Source of the DNA: Mesorhizobium norvegicum
GTDB taxonomy: Bacteria; Pseudomonadota; Alphaproteobacteria; Rhizobiales; Rhizobiaceae
Direction of reading: 5' to 3'
Assembly: GCF_004919685.1 (NCBI RefSeq)
Contig: NZ_SMYZ01000082.1
Span: 1 to 42,180 of the forward strand
Length of the DNA stretch: 42,180 nucleotides
The notes beneath the pieces are model-generated. The model did no database searches. It saw only the letters and a program-made list of their open reading frames with translations, and had not been told where the DNA came from. The position numbers were made by a program, and so were the translations under genes. This document shows, in pieces, positions 16,290 to 25,298 of the stretch. Within the stretch, counting starts at the first letter, position 1. Every line of letters starts with the position of its first letter.

Positions 16290-16825
16290 TGATACCTGCT
16301 CAGATCGAACCAGAAGCGCTGTTTGCCGTCTGTGGTCGTGAGATCGAGATAGTTTGGCTCCGTCCTCTTCTCGCGCGGCGTCACGGCGGATGTTGGACGC
16401 GCACCAAAACCCGAGCCTCTCGGGTAAGTGCCCCATGAGGCATTCGTTGCATTCCGCGGCGCGCAGAAAGCGCCGTTGCTGTCGGGCTTGTAGACAGTTT
16501 GTGAGCGAGAGCTGTTGTCGCTTCCGCCCGATTCCGTCTCGGGCGAGACGGCGATCGTGCCGTCCGGGCAGGGTTTGAATTTCTCATATCCGATACGACC
16601 GGAACTGCCGGCCTCGGGGCACTGAGGCCAGGGCTCCCCATGCGCGACCATACGGAAAGCCCGCTCGACCGGAGGCACACATTCCCCGACGCTCGCCCAA
16701 CCCTGCGGGTTGAGGATGCACAGCAAAACCTTGCAGCCAAAATCATCAGCATGGGCCGGCGCCACCGACAGAGCCGACAAGGTCGGCAAAAACGCCACAA
16801 CGGAAAGAACCCTGCTCATTTTCAT
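16286..16825 (-). CDS. TrbM/KikA/MpfK-family conjugal transfer protein
   Basis: A 179-residue exported protein. ATG 16825 (MKMSRVLSVVAFLPTLSALS) begins the signal peptide; an upstream ATG at 16858 only adds a polar lead. The mature N-terminus CKVLLCILNPQGWASVGECV followed by PPVERAF and WPQCPEA is the diagnostic TrbM/KikA cysteine pattern. These are periplasmic accessory proteins of conjugation systems, with a role in pilus or mating-pair function in IncN/IncP plasmids. It is divergent from virB1, with the 89-bp gap serving both, and coupled to the SNase-like gene downstream. Confidence 0.8.
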   Translation of the reverse strand: MKMSRVLSVVAFLPTLSALSVAPAHADDFGCKVLLCILNPQGWASVGECVPPVERAFRMVAHGEPWPQCPEAGSSGRIGYEKFKPCPDGTIAVSPETESGGSDNSSRSQTVYKPDSNGAFCAPRNATNASWGTYPRGSGFGARPTSAVTPREKRTEPNYLDLTTTDGKQRFWFDLSRYQ

Positions 16826-16914
16826 TGCGCCAACCTCATTTTCGCGATTGCGGTTCATCGATTCATTGTATTAATTCAGCATTTCAGAATCGGCAACGGC
16901 GCAGGATTATTTTA

Positions 16915-17772
16915 ATGATTCGATCCCGCAAAACAGTACTGGCCGTGGGTGCGATCCTGGTGACGTGCCAAGCAGCGTCTGCGCAGGAAGCTTCCGGGAA
17001 GTTCCAGGGCAACGTCACCGCACGTACCGGTCGCATCGTCATCGCGGCTGTCGACGCAAAGGGCCGGGTGATGCCGGCCTTTGAGGTTGAGAGCTATGAC
17101 GTGCAGCGGATCGGTGCGGCGGGAAGCGCTGACAGCGCGGCCGCTACAGTGACATCGACCAAGGCTGACAACCCCTGCCCCGGCGTCGCTGCCCTGTCGA
17201 AGGAAGAGGGACAGCGTATCGTCGAAACGGTTGCGCGCCAGCAAGGCTTTGCCCCACCGCTCGTCCTCGCGGTTGCCCGGGCCGAAAGCCGCTTCAATTC
17301 CGGTGCGCTATCGCCCAAAGGTGCCTATGGCCTGATGCAACTTCTGCCGTCCACGGCAGCAAGCTACGGGGTCGATATCTGCGATCCCGCGGATAATGTA
17401 AAAGGTGGGATCGGCTTTCTGCGGGATCTGCATCGCAGGTTTCCGAATCCGATATACATGCTCGCCGCCTACAATGCCGGCGAGGTCGCGGTTTTCAAAT
17501 ACAAGGGCGTGCCGCCCTACTCCGAGACGGTTGGCTACGTCGCCAACGTCATCAACGATTTCTACCAATGGCCATCGGTCGGGTCTGAGGCAGTGATGCC
17601 CGCAGGGGCGGTGCCCCTTGACCTGGCCGGCGCTCAACCGGCTGCGGCCGGCGCGACGGATCAACAAAATGATCCGACATCCCGCCCCAACTCCCGCAAT
17701 GGCGGCACCACGACGTCTCGCGAAGCGACGGCGCCGGTCTGGCAGGGCGGGATGGTGCAAAACTTTGACTGA
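16915..17772 (+). CDS. virB1: VirB1-type lytic transglycosylase
   Basis: A 285-residue protein that opens a local hole in peptidoglycan for assembly of the secretion channel. It has a signal peptide at residues 1-23 (MIRSRKTVLAVGAILVTCQA-ASA). An SLT/lysozyme-fold domain covers about 95-215, with catalytic E124 in VARAESRFNSGALSPKGAYG, the LMQL motif at 140-143, and AYNAG at 185-189. The C-terminal 70 residues are Pro/Ala/Thr-rich, as in other VirB1 proteins whose tail is secreted. ATG 16915 has AGGA 9-12 bases upstream. It is the first gene of the secretion operon, 13 bp before virB2. Confidence 0.92.
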   Translation: MIRSRKTVLAVGAILVTCQAASAQEASGKFQGNVTARTGRIVIAAVDAKGRVMPAFEVESYDVQRIGAAGSADSAAATVTSTKADNPCPGVAALSKEEGQRIVETVARQQGFAPPLVLAVARAESRFNSGALSPKGAYGLMQLLPSTAASYGVDICDPADNVKGGIGFLRDLHRRFPNPIYMLAAYNAGEVAVFKYKGVPPYSETVGYVANVINDFYQWPSVGSEAVMPAGAVPLDLAGAQPAAAGATDQQNDPTSRPNSRNGGTTTSREATAPVWQGGMVQNFD

Positions 17773-17784
17773 GGAGAAGCTTTG

Positions 17785-18093
17785 ATGACCATGTGGAAGA
17801 TGATTGCGACACGCAGCGCTGGTGTGGCGATGCCGCTCATGCTCTTGGCAACGCAGGCGCTGGCCGGAGGCGGAAATCTCCAGCCGGTGCAAAGCACGCT
17901 GCAGACGTTGGTGCAGACCCTGACCGGGCCGATCGCGACGGCTTTGGCGGTTCTGTTCTGCATTTTCATGGGCTTCATGGCCTGGGCGGCACGCCTGTCA
18001 TGGTTTGTGGCTGGAAGCTGGGTCTTGGGTATCGTGCTGGTCTTCGGCTCGGCTCAGATCGTCGAATTCTTTCAATCCGCGGTCGGCAGGTGA
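17785..18093 (+). CDS. virB2: VirB2-type pilin
   Basis: A 102-residue major pilus subunit precursor. It has a long leader ending in QALA, then a mature part with two hydrophobic helices (PIATALAVLFCIFMGFMAWA and WFVAGSWVLGIVLVFGSAQI), the standard VirB2/TrbC architecture. GAGGAG at 17771-17776 precedes ATG 17785. It would be inserted in the inner membrane and extracted to build the conjugative pilus. Size and position between virB1 and virB3 support the call. Confidence 0.9.
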   Translation: MTMWKMIATRSAGVAMPLMLLATQALAGGGNLQPVQSTLQTLVQTLTGPIATALAVLFCIFMGFMAWAARLSWFVAGSWVLGIVLVFGSAQIVEFFQSAVGR

Positions 18094-18098
18094 TCGGC

Positions 18099-18407
18099 AT
18101 GGCAGACGGCCGGATCGATCCTGGCGAGCCCAGATTGTTGATCACTCCTCTCGTCAAGGGCTTGACCCGAGCGCCGACGGTGCTCGGCATCCCCTACGAG
18201 CTAGCGGGGTTCATCGGCGTGTTGACCGCTGTCGTGTTCCTCGCAACCCATAATCTAATCATGCTCTGTATCTGCGTGCCGCTCTATGCGGTTGCCAGGA
18301 TCGCGATCATGCGCGATCCCATGTTCATCGAGATCATGTTCATCCGTTCACGAAAGATGCCGCCCCGGAGCGCCAGCTTCTGGGCCGCGCGCAGTTACCG
18401 GGTGTGA
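18099..18407 (+). CDS. virB3: VirB3 inner-membrane protein
   Basis: A 102-residue protein starting MADGRIDPGEPRLLITPLVK, followed by LTRAPTVLGIPYELAGFIGV and a second hydrophobic stretch (VVFLATHNLIMLCICVPLYA), ending with the RDPMFIEIMFIRSRK segment typical of VirB3. It is a small bitopic/hairpin protein that works with VirB4. It begins 5 bp after virB2 and lies 1 bp before virB4. Confidence 0.9.
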   Translation: MADGRIDPGEPRLLITPLVKGLTRAPTVLGIPYELAGFIGVLTAVVFLATHNLIMLCICVPLYAVARIAIMRDPMFIEIMFIRSRKMPPRSASFWAARSYRV

Positions 18408-18408
18408 C

Positions 18409-20820
18409 GTGGCGATCGCACGGGCTCTTCGCGATGAACTGAGTTTCGGGGCCGTATCTCGTCGGGAGAACCCGGTTTCGGCCCATATACCCTACTCGCG
18501 GCATGTGTCCGACGAGGTGATCAAGACGCAGGACGGCATGTTGATGTCCTTCGTTCACATGAGCGGGCTATGCTTCGAGACGATCGATATCGCCGAGATC
18601 AATTCGCGCCTGCTCGGTCGCAACGATCTCATTCGGGGGTTGGCGAATTCCCGCTATGCGATCTACTCGCATATCCTGCGCCGCGAGGTGAAGCCGGCGA
18701 TCGAGTCAAGCTTCGAGAATAAGTTCTGCCAAGAGCTGGATCAGCGCTATACGGCGACCCTGCGCACCCAGCGCATGTTTGTGAACGACATCTACCTGAC
18801 GATCGTGCGGCGCGAACTGCAGGGAACCGTCGGGACAGCGGATCTTGTGATCCGCAAGCTTTTGGGACGCAGGGCGGCGGACGGTCGCACTTCGAGCGAG
18901 GAGCGGTCGCTGATCGAACTCACGGATGTGTTGAAAGCCGTCCGAGAGAGCCTGCAGGCGTATGGCGCGCGGGTTCTGAGCGTCGTCAAGCGCAATGACG
19001 TTTGGCATTCCGAGCCGCTGGAATTCCTGGTGCAGCTCGTCAATGGCGGGTTTCCGCGGCCGATGGCACTGCCGCGCATGAAGCTTGCGGAGGCGCTGGC
19101 GACCAAGCGGCTATTCTTCGGCCCGAATGCGCTGGAAATTCGCGGGGCGTTTCCTGGCGAAACGCGATACGGCGCCATCATTTCGGTAGGCGAGTACCCT
19201 TCCATTACGGGACCGGGGATGCTCAACCCCATGCTGAGGGTGCCGCACGAATTCATCGTGACGCAATCCTTCGCCATCATCGACAAGCCCCAGGCGCTGA
19301 CCCAGATGGAGCGGGTCGGGCGCAAGATCGACATGTCGGATGAGGCCGGCTCGATCGTGGCCGATCAACTCGGCGAAGCGCGCGATGAGCTTTTATCTTC
19401 GGAAGCGCTCTATGGTTTGCATCATCTCACGGTGCTGTGCCTTGGGAAAACCATGGACGACGTGGCGCGCTGCGTGACCGACGTCGGCACCGCGCTGACG
19501 GAGGTGTCCGCCCTGTGGGTTCGCGAGGACCTCAATTGTGAACCAGCGTTCTGGGCCACCCTGCCCGGCAATTTCGCCTATGTGGCGCGCAAGGCGATGA
19601 TCTCATCGAAGAACATGGCGGGCTTCTCCGCCTTTCATAACTATCCGAGCGGCCGGGCTGGCGGGGTGCATTGGGGAACGCCGATAAGCGTCCTCGAGAC
19701 GACGTCGCAAACGGCCTACTTCTTCAACTTCCATGTTCGAGACCTCGGCAATTTCACTCTGAACGGTCCCTCGGGCTCGGGCAAGACGGTCTTGCTCGGC
19801 TTTCTCGCGGCACAGGCGCAGCGCATCACGCCGCGCCCCAAGCTGGTGATGATCGACAAGGACCGCGGCCTGGATATCTTCGTGCGGTCGCTTGGCGGCC
19901 GCTATGAGGTTCTGAAGGCCGGGGAGCCTTCCGGCTTCAATCCGTTGCGCCTGCCCGATACGCCGCGCAACCGGGATTTTCTCTTCCAGCTTTTCAGCTT
20001 CATGCTGCGTCGATCCGACGGACACGCCCACTCGACGCGCGAGGAGCAAGTCATCCGCAACGCGATCGCCCAGGTGGCGAGCGCGCCGCCGGAAGGTCGA
20101 ACCATGGAGGAGTTCGCCGAGCTGTTGCGCGGTGCGATGCGCGCCGGCGATGACGATCTCTATTCGCGCTTGCAGCCATGGATGAGGCCGGATCAGCGCG
20201 GTTGGTTGTTCAACAACGCGGAAGACTCGTTTTCGATGTCGTCCATTTTTGGCTTCGACATGACGAGCGTGTTGAGCGACGCAACGACCAGCACGGCGGC
20301 CTTGCTCTATATCTTCCATCGCATCGAGGAGCTGCTTGACGGGCAACCGGTCATGATCTTCCTCGATGAAGGCTGGAAGCTCCTGGACAATGATATTTTC
20401 AGCTACTTCATCAAGGACAAGCTGAAAACCATTCGAAAGTTGAATGGCATCATTGGTTTCGGCACGCAGTCTGCGGCGGATATCGTGAAGTCGTCGATCG
20501 CCAACACGCTGATCGAACAGACGCCGACCAATATCTTTTTCCCCAACCCGAAGGCCGATGAAGAATCGCACAGGGCGTTCGGGCTGTCGGAGCGCGAGAT
20601 CAAATGGATTCGCGAAACCCCGCCCGAAGCCCGCAAATTCCTGATCAAGCATGACCAGGACAGCGTCATCGCGCGCCTCAATCTCGGCGCGATGCCTGAC
20701 GCGATCAAGATCCTCTCCGGTCGAATTGAGACGGTTCAGGAGCTCGACGCGCTGCGCGCGCGCGTCGGCGACGATCCGCAGGTCTGGTTGCCAATCTTTC
20801 TTGGGAGGGACCCGGAATGA
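18409..20820 (+). CDS. virB4: VirB4 ATPase
   Basis: An 803-residue P-loop ATPase that powers pilus biogenesis and DNA export. The N-terminal CagE/TrbE domain is present, followed by Walker A GPSGSGKT at 453-460 and Walker B VMIFLDEGW at 648-656 (acidic D653-E654). The start is GTG 18409, 1 bp after the virB3 stop, as no ATG lies before the conserved N-terminus. Length is normal for the family (about 800). The last 4 bp overlap the following gene. Confidence 0.97.
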   Translation: MAIARALRDELSFGAVSRRENPVSAHIPYSRHVSDEVIKTQDGMLMSFVHMSGLCFETIDIAEINSRLLGRNDLIRGLANSRYAIYSHILRREVKPAIESSFENKFCQELDQRYTATLRTQRMFVNDIYLTIVRRELQGTVGTADLVIRKLLGRRAADGRTSSEERSLIELTDVLKAVRESLQAYGARVLSVVKRNDVWHSEPLEFLVQLVNGGFPRPMALPRMKLAEALATKRLFFGPNALEIRGAFPGETRYGAIISVGEYPSITGPGMLNPMLRVPHEFIVTQSFAIIDKPQALTQMERVGRKIDMSDEAGSIVADQLGEARDELLSSEALYGLHHLTVLCLGKTMDDVARCVTDVGTALTEVSALWVREDLNCEPAFWATLPGNFAYVARKAMISSKNMAGFSAFHNYPSGRAGGVHWGTPISVLETTSQTAYFFNFHVRDLGNFTLNGPSGSGKTVLLGFLAAQAQRITPRPKLVMIDKDRGLDIFVRSLGGRYEVLKAGEPSGFNPLRLPDTPRNRDFLFQLFSFMLRRSDGHAHSTREEQVIRNAIAQVASAPPEGRTMEEFAELLRGAMRAGDDDLYSRLQPWMRPDQRGWLFNNAEDSFSMSSIFGFDMTSVLSDATTSTAALLYIFHRIEELLDGQPVMIFLDEGWKLLDNDIFSYFIKDKLKTIRKLNGIIGFGTQSAADIVKSSIANTLIEQTPTNIFFPNPKADEESHRAFGLSEREIKWIRETPPEARKFLIKHDQDSVIARLNLGAMPDAIKILSGRIETVQELDALRARVGDDPQVWLPIFLGRDPE

Positions 20821-21698
20821 AGACCATCATGGGCGCGACGGCCGCCCTTGTCACAATTTTCGAGTTATCGACGGCCATGGCGGCCGTGCCGGTTTCTGAC
20901 AGCCCTATTCTGTCGCAGCGGAGCGAGGACAAGGCCGACACGGTTCAGATCAAGCTCATCCAGGAGGACACGAAGTCCGCCACGCAGGGCGTCAATTGCT
21001 CGGTGACGACGCCCAAAAAGGCGCAGAACGTGAAGAGCCCGAAGGCTTCGGTCGATCCGGCGAGTGGCAGGGCGTCCTTGGAACAGGCCAATCCCGACAT
21101 CAAGGGCTCTTCGGCGTTCGCCTCAACCGTGTCGGAGTCGGGCGCTGTCGGCGGCAATGCCGGTGAAAGAAGCCTGCTCGACAGCACCGGTCAGGTTCTC
21201 GGCGGCATGAACGGCAGCATGTCGACCGTGGTCCCCAATAGGCGGGTTTTCGAGACCATGGGGCAGGATATCGGGACCGACAAAACGGTCATGGAAGCCT
21301 TCGACCGCAACAGCGCAATCCGCGCCCAAGGCGGGCTGACTTTCAACGAGGTGATCCAGGCAACCGGGTTCTTCGCCCAAGCTTTCAACGTGCGCAACAT
21401 CGGCACTGCCACACTGACGAGCCGCGGATCCTCCGGCCTGGTGGTGCCCACTCCTGCGTCCCCGCCGCCTGGCTCCAGTGGCGCGACGAGCTGCCCCGGG
21501 GGGTCGAGTGGCATCGGCAAAGCCGGCAACCCATGCTGCTCGTCGACGGACAGCGCATGCCCGGCGCCGCGCACGACCGACACGGTTGAAAACGTATCGC
21601 CCATGCTTTCGCAAATCCAAAGGGACGCGAACAGCGCCCCCGTCACCATGACGACCGACGAACTGATGTCGGCTGTCAAGCAATATCAGGCTCAATAG
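20817..21698 (+). CDS. Unidentified exported protein within the virB operon
   Basis: A 293-residue protein inserted between virB4 and virB5. The signal peptide is MKTIMGATAALVTIFELSTA-MA. The mature protein is Ser/Gly/Thr-rich with few hydrophobic patches, a Pro/Gly/Cys-rich segment (GATSCPGGSSGIGKAGNPCC, about 225-245) and a helical tail (TTDELMSAVKQYQAQ). It starts by an ATGA overlap with virB4 and ends 11 bp before virB5, so it is produced together with the channel. I do not recognise a family. It could be a minor pilus component or periplasmic scaffold. FNEVIQATGFFAQAFN in it echoes VNELIGAVNTATAA in the virB5 product, which hints at a diverged relative. Confidence 0.8.
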   Translation: MKTIMGATAALVTIFELSTAMAAVPVSDSPILSQRSEDKADTVQIKLIQEDTKSATQGVNCSVTTPKKAQNVKSPKASVDPASGRASLEQANPDIKGSSAFASTVSESGAVGGNAGERSLLDSTGQVLGGMNGSMSTVVPNRRVFETMGQDIGTDKTVMEAFDRNSAIRAQGGLTFNEVIQATGFFAQAFNVRNIGTATLTSRGSSGLVVPTPASPPPGSSGATSCPGGSSGIGKAGNPCCSSTDSACPAPRTTDTVENVSPMLSQIQRDANSAPVTMTTDELMSAVKQYQAQ

Positions 21699-21709
21699 GA
21701 GACAGGGCT

Positions 21710-22423
21710 ATGCGTGGAATTGCGTTAACAGCGGCACTCTTGCTTGGCTTTGGCGGGATCGCCTTTGCGCAGGTGCCTACGATCGACGAGGCCAATCTGG
21801 AGCAGGCTCGGCAGATTGCATCGGCCACGAGCGAGATCCTCAGCACCGACCGCAACATCATGAACTATACGCAAAAGACGCTCCAGGCCGTCACGGGCGA
21901 CCGGTCGAGCCAGGCCGGCGAGCTGGCGCAAATGGCCTTGGGCAATGGCGGCTTCTCCATGGGGGACGCGCCCTCGCTTGGTAGCGTGATCTCGGGTGGC
22001 TCGTTGTCGTTCGCCGGCCTCGGCAACGGATCGCAGGGGATCGTTTCGAACCTGATCAACGGCCTACAGCTGGTGAAAACCATCTCGGGTCTGATCAATG
22101 GCCAGACGACGCAGATGGATAAGAACTACAGCGCCCTGGTGAACGTCGCGGCCACGGTCACCGGACTGGTCGACTCCTCGCAAAACGGGGTGAAGACGCG
22201 TTCCAACGCTTTTCAGTCGGGCGCTCAGCGGATCGGCACGGCGCAGGACATCAAGGGCTCGATCGATCAGAACAGCCAGATCATGGTGCAAACCGGTCTG
22301 ACCGTGAACGAGCTGATCGGCGCGGTGAACACCGCAACGGCGGCTGCCAACCAGGAAAACATCGATCGTATGAACCTGATCACCCAGGCCTCGCGGGGGC
22401 TCGAATACAAATCCGGCCAATGA
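21710..22423 (+). CDS. virB5: VirB5-type minor pilus component
   Basis: A 237-residue exported protein (signal MRGIALTAALLLGFGGIAFA) that is mostly helical, with long Gln/Asn/Ala-rich amphipathic stretches (EQARQIASATSEILSTDRNI, and QDIKGSIDQNSQIMVQTGLT). This matches VirB5/TrwJ proteins, which sit at the pilus tip and help contact recipients. GGAG precedes ATG 21710. The stop overlaps the lipoprotein start by 4 bp. VirB5 proteins are poorly conserved, so the call rests on length, helicity and operon position. Confidence 0.75.
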   Translation: MRGIALTAALLLGFGGIAFAQVPTIDEANLEQARQIASATSEILSTDRNIMNYTQKTLQAVTGDRSSQAGELAQMALGNGGFSMGDAPSLGSVISGGSLSFAGLGNGSQGIVSNLINGLQLVKTISGLINGQTTQMDKNYSALVNVAATVTGLVDSSQNGVKTRSNAFQSGAQRIGTAQDIKGSIDQNSQIMVQTGLTVNELIGAVNTATAAANQENIDRMNLITQASRGLEYKSGQ

Positions 22424-22653
22424 CGGTGCGCTTGCTTCTATCAGCGGCCGCCATCATTGGCGCCGTCGCGACCTCCGGGTGCGGCCACAAGCCGCTCAAG
22501 GCTCCATGCTCGCGCGACGAGGGACCGATGCAGCCCCTGGGGTTCGCGGCGCCCGAACCAAAAACAGAAGCGGCGAAGCCATTTGAGTGCGGTCCGATGA
22601 AGGCACTCAATAGCGATCCATCTCTATTTCCAGGTGGGATGGCGAAAAAATGA
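22420..22653 (+). CDS. Small VirB7/EexN-like lipoprotein
   Basis: A 77-residue lipoprotein: MTVRLLLSAAAIIGAVATSG then the lipobox cysteine, two more cysteines (APCSRDEG, FECGPMK) and a Pro-rich body. The position between virB5 and virB6, with 4-bp overlaps at both ends, fits either a VirB7-like outer-membrane core component or an entry-exclusion lipoprotein of the EexN kind. Size and context cannot separate the two. Confidence 0.7.
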   Translation: MTVRLLLSAAAIIGAVATSGCGHKPLKAPCSRDEGPMQPLGFAAPEPKTEAAKPFECGPMKALNSDPSLFPGGMAKK

Positions 22654-23720
22654 ACTTCAATATCACGACGCTTCTCCAACAGGTCGACCGGTTCGGCAAT
22701 AACTACGTATCGCAAGCCTACCAAAACCTCGCGTCCGCCTTGACCGGCGGCGGACAGGTGGGTGTCGCCGGCCTGATGCTGACGCTGTACGTGATATTTT
22801 GGGCCATCAGCGTCTGGCAGGGAACCTCGACCGGATCGGGAAAAGAGATGGTCTGGCGCCTGTTCCGCGCCTTCGTCATCTACGCTCTGGCGACGAGTTG
22901 GGGGGACTTTCAAACATATGCCTATTCGTTCGCGAATGAGACACCTTCCGCGATCGGGAACAGCCTTCTCACGAGCGTGTCGGCCAATGTGACCGGGACA
23001 TCGGCCGGGCTGAACTCCGTCAACTCCGTGCAGACCGCCCTGCAAAATATCTGGGATTCGCTCGCCAACTCCACCGCTGCCTTTATCAAGAGCCTAGGGG
23101 TGTTGAACTTCGGCGGCTACGTGCTGGCGGCAATCATCCTCGTCGTGGGCGCGCTGCTCATCGGTTATGCGATCTTCCTCATCATCCTGTCGAAGATCTT
23201 TCTTTGGCTTTTGCTGGCGCTCGCCCCAGTGTTCATCATTCTCATGCTGTTCGGCTACACGACCCGGTTCTTCGCTGGCTGGATAACCGCCATCGTGCAG
23301 TACATGTGTGTGCAGATTCTGGTCTACGCCTTCTGCGCCTTCTTCATCTCGATCACCCAGACCTATTTCGACGCGGTCAACCGGTCGAACGGCGCCGCGA
23401 CAACGACCTTGACCGAAGCCGCGCCGCTGATCCTGATCTGCCTCGTCGGCGTGCTGCTGCTGTCGCAAATCACCAACGTTGCCGCCTCACTCGCAGGCGG
23501 AATTGGTATTGGAACGCCTTCGTTTGGGCGGTTTTACGGCGGGGCTTTCGGAGCGCTGGGCCAAGCCGGTCAGCGGACGCTGATGGGACGCATGGGCTGG
23601 AGCACGCGGCAGGAACGTTTGGCGGGTCGCGAGCGGGCGCGCGTGAGCCTCGCACAAAGAAGATACGAGAATTCAGCGGAATATGCGCGGCTTTCGCGAA
23701 AGCTGACGGATCCCGCATAG
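22650..23720 (+). CDS. virB6: VirB6 polytopic inner-membrane protein
   Basis: A 356-residue TrbL/VirB6-family protein with about six or seven membrane helices. The most hydrophobic block is at about 150-205 (LAAIILVVGALLIGYAIFLI, ILSKIFLWLLLALAPVFIIL) and a further one is at about 245-270. The periplasmic loop is rich in Ser/Asn/Thr, and the cytoplasmic tail is basic (ERLAGRERARVSLAQRRYEN). VirB6 forms part of the inner-membrane channel contacted by the DNA. It is coupled to the lipoprotein by ATGA and ends 13 bp before virB8. Confidence 0.93.
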   Translation: MNFNITTLLQQVDRFGNNYVSQAYQNLASALTGGGQVGVAGLMLTLYVIFWAISVWQGTSTGSGKEMVWRLFRAFVIYALATSWGDFQTYAYSFANETPSAIGNSLLTSVSANVTGTSAGLNSVNSVQTALQNIWDSLANSTAAFIKSLGVLNFGGYVLAAIILVVGALLIGYAIFLIILSKIFLWLLLALAPVFIILMLFGYTTRFFAGWITAIVQYMCVQILVYAFCAFFISITQTYFDAVNRSNGAATTTLTEAAPLILICLVGVLLLSQITNVAASLAGGIGIGTPSFGRFYGGAFGALGQAGQRTLMGRMGWSTRQERLAGRERARVSLAQRRYENSAEYARLSRKLTDPA

Positions 23721-23733
23721 TTTTGGGGCACCA

Positions 23734-24465
23734 ATGAGCGATGTGACGGAAAGCGCTGGGGGACCGGCGAAGGAAACCGAGTCTCCATTGCCGTACTACG
23801 TGGATGCGGCAATCTGGGAAAAAGATATCGCGCGGCGCAATCGCTGGTCGCGATCTCTGGCATGGTGTGTGGCAAGCGTCGCCTCGGTCATTGCCGTGGC
23901 AGCCGTGGGCGCACTGATCCTGGCGCTGCCGCTCAAGACCTATGAGCCCTACATGGTGGTGGTCGACAAATCCACCGGGTTTGTCGAGGTGAAGCGGCCG
24001 CTGGCTGACGGTCCTTTGCAGCAGGACGAGTCGATGGGGATGTTCGATATCGTCCGTTATGTGAAGGCTCGCGAGACCTACGATCCGAAGGCGCTGAAGG
24101 ACAACTTCGACCTCGCGCAATTGCTGAGCGCCGGCGATGCCTCGAGAGAGCTCGTCGAGCTTTTCAGCCCGGCAAACAAGGTGACCAACCCCGTCGTGCT
24201 CTACGGGCGAAACACCGTCGTGGCTGTGACCGTGAAGTCCGTGACATTTCCTAACCAGAGGACCGCCCTGGTCCGGTTCATGACGGAGGAAAAGAGCCAG
24301 GCCAACACAGTGCAGCGGCATTGGGTGTCGTTGATCCGGTTCCGCTACACCGGCGCGCCAGCCAAAAACGAGATCCGCTTTCAAAATCCGCTCGGCTTTC
24401 AGGTGCTCGAATATCGGCGCGATCAGGAGACGGCGCCAGCACCCACCGCGGAGACTCCGCAATGA
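23734..24465 (+). CDS. virB8: VirB8 assembly protein
   Basis: A 243-residue bitopic inner-membrane protein. It has a short cytoplasmic N-terminus (AAIWEKDIARRNRWSRSLAW), one membrane helix at about 45-68 (SVASVIAVAAVGALILALPL), then a periplasmic NTF2-like VirB8 domain (KTYEPYMVVVDKSTGFVEV onward, with RHWVSLIRFRY near the end). VirB8 nucleates the channel in the periplasm. The stop overlaps virB9 by 4 bp. Confidence 0.94.
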   Translation: MSDVTESAGGPAKETESPLPYYVDAAIWEKDIARRNRWSRSLAWCVASVASVIAVAAVGALILALPLKTYEPYMVVVDKSTGFVEVKRPLADGPLQQDESMGMFDIVRYVKARETYDPKALKDNFDLAQLLSAGDASRELVELFSPANKVTNPVVLYGRNTVVAVTVKSVTFPNQRTALVRFMTEEKSQANTVQRHWVSLIRFRYTGAPAKNEIRFQNPLGFQVLEYRRDQETAPAPTAETPQ

Positions 24466-25298
24466 AGGTCGCCGGCATCCTGACGGCAATCGGGCTCGCC
24501 GTTTGCGCGGTCCAGCCAGCCCTTGCCGAGCAGACCCCTCGGGCGGGATCTCGTGACAGCCGCATTCGCTTCGTCTGGTATCAGAAGGACGATGTCGTGT
24601 CGGTGCCGGCGAGCTATGGCGCCTCGACCATGATCGAATTCGGTGATGACGAGAAAATCGAAACCCTCGGCGCTGGCGACGTACCGGCCTGGAGCATCGA
24701 GCCCAACAAGAAGGGCAATGTGCTGTTTGTGAAGCCGATCGAAAAGAATGCGGGCGGGAATCTCAACGTCCTGACGAACAAACGCAGCTACGTGTTCTTC
24801 CTCAACGGCGAGTTTCGGCCGGTTGCGCAACAAGTCTATGCGATCAAGTTCCGCTATCCCGAAGAGGCGTCGGACGCGGCGCTGATGGACGAAGCCCGGG
24901 CCCGGGCAGCGCAGCCGAACCGGCAAGGCTTCAGGGCGGAAAATGCCAACTCGTCCTATGCCTATAAGGGGTCGTCGGCAAATAAGCCCCTCGTGATCTA
25001 CGACGACGGCGCGAAGACCTGGTTCCGCTTCGATCCGGCAAGAGAGGTGCCGGCGATCTATGTCGTCGATAGCGAGCGCAATGAAACCCTTGTGAATTAT
25101 CGCCGCGAGGGCGCGTACATCGTCGTCGACAAGGTCAATTACCAATGGACCCTGCGCAATGGCAACGAAGCAACCTGCGTCTTCAATTTGAGACTGAACA
25201 ATGTAAACGAACCGACCGGGCTTGACCCTTACGAGCCGCAGCGTGTCGGCGGTGGGGCTGTTCGGAAAGTGAGGGGACCCGATGCCATCTCCCAATGA
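24462..25298 (+). CDS. virB9: VirB9 outer-membrane-complex protein
   Basis: A 278-residue periplasmic protein with a signal peptide (MKVAGILTAIGLAVCAVQPA-LA). The N-terminal VirB9/CagX domain starts at SRIRFVWYQKDDVVSVPASY. The C-terminal domain (TWFRFDPAREVPAIYVVDSE, YIVVDKVNYQWTLRNG) is the part that joins VirB7 and VirB10 in the core complex. Length and motifs are standard. ATG 24462 overlaps the virB8 stop, and the 3' end overlaps virB10 by 17 bp. Confidence 0.95.
   Translation: MKVAGILTAIGLAVCAVQPALAEQTPRAGSRDSRIRFVWYQKDDVVSVPASYGASTMIEFGDDEKIETLGAGDVPAWSIEPNKKGNVLFVKPIEKNAGGNLNVLTNKRSYVFFLNGEFRPVAQQVYAIKFRYPEEASDAALMDEARARAAQPNRQGFRAENANSSYAYKGSSANKPLVIYDDGAKTWFRFDPAREVPAIYVVDSERNETLVNYRREGAYIVVDKVNYQWTLRNGNEATCVFNLRLNNVNEPTGLDPYEPQRVGGGAVRKVRGPDAISQ

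Noticed and set aside
19603..20652. 349-residue frame opposite virB4
   Set aside because: Antisense shadow of an intact VirB4 with both Walker motifs.
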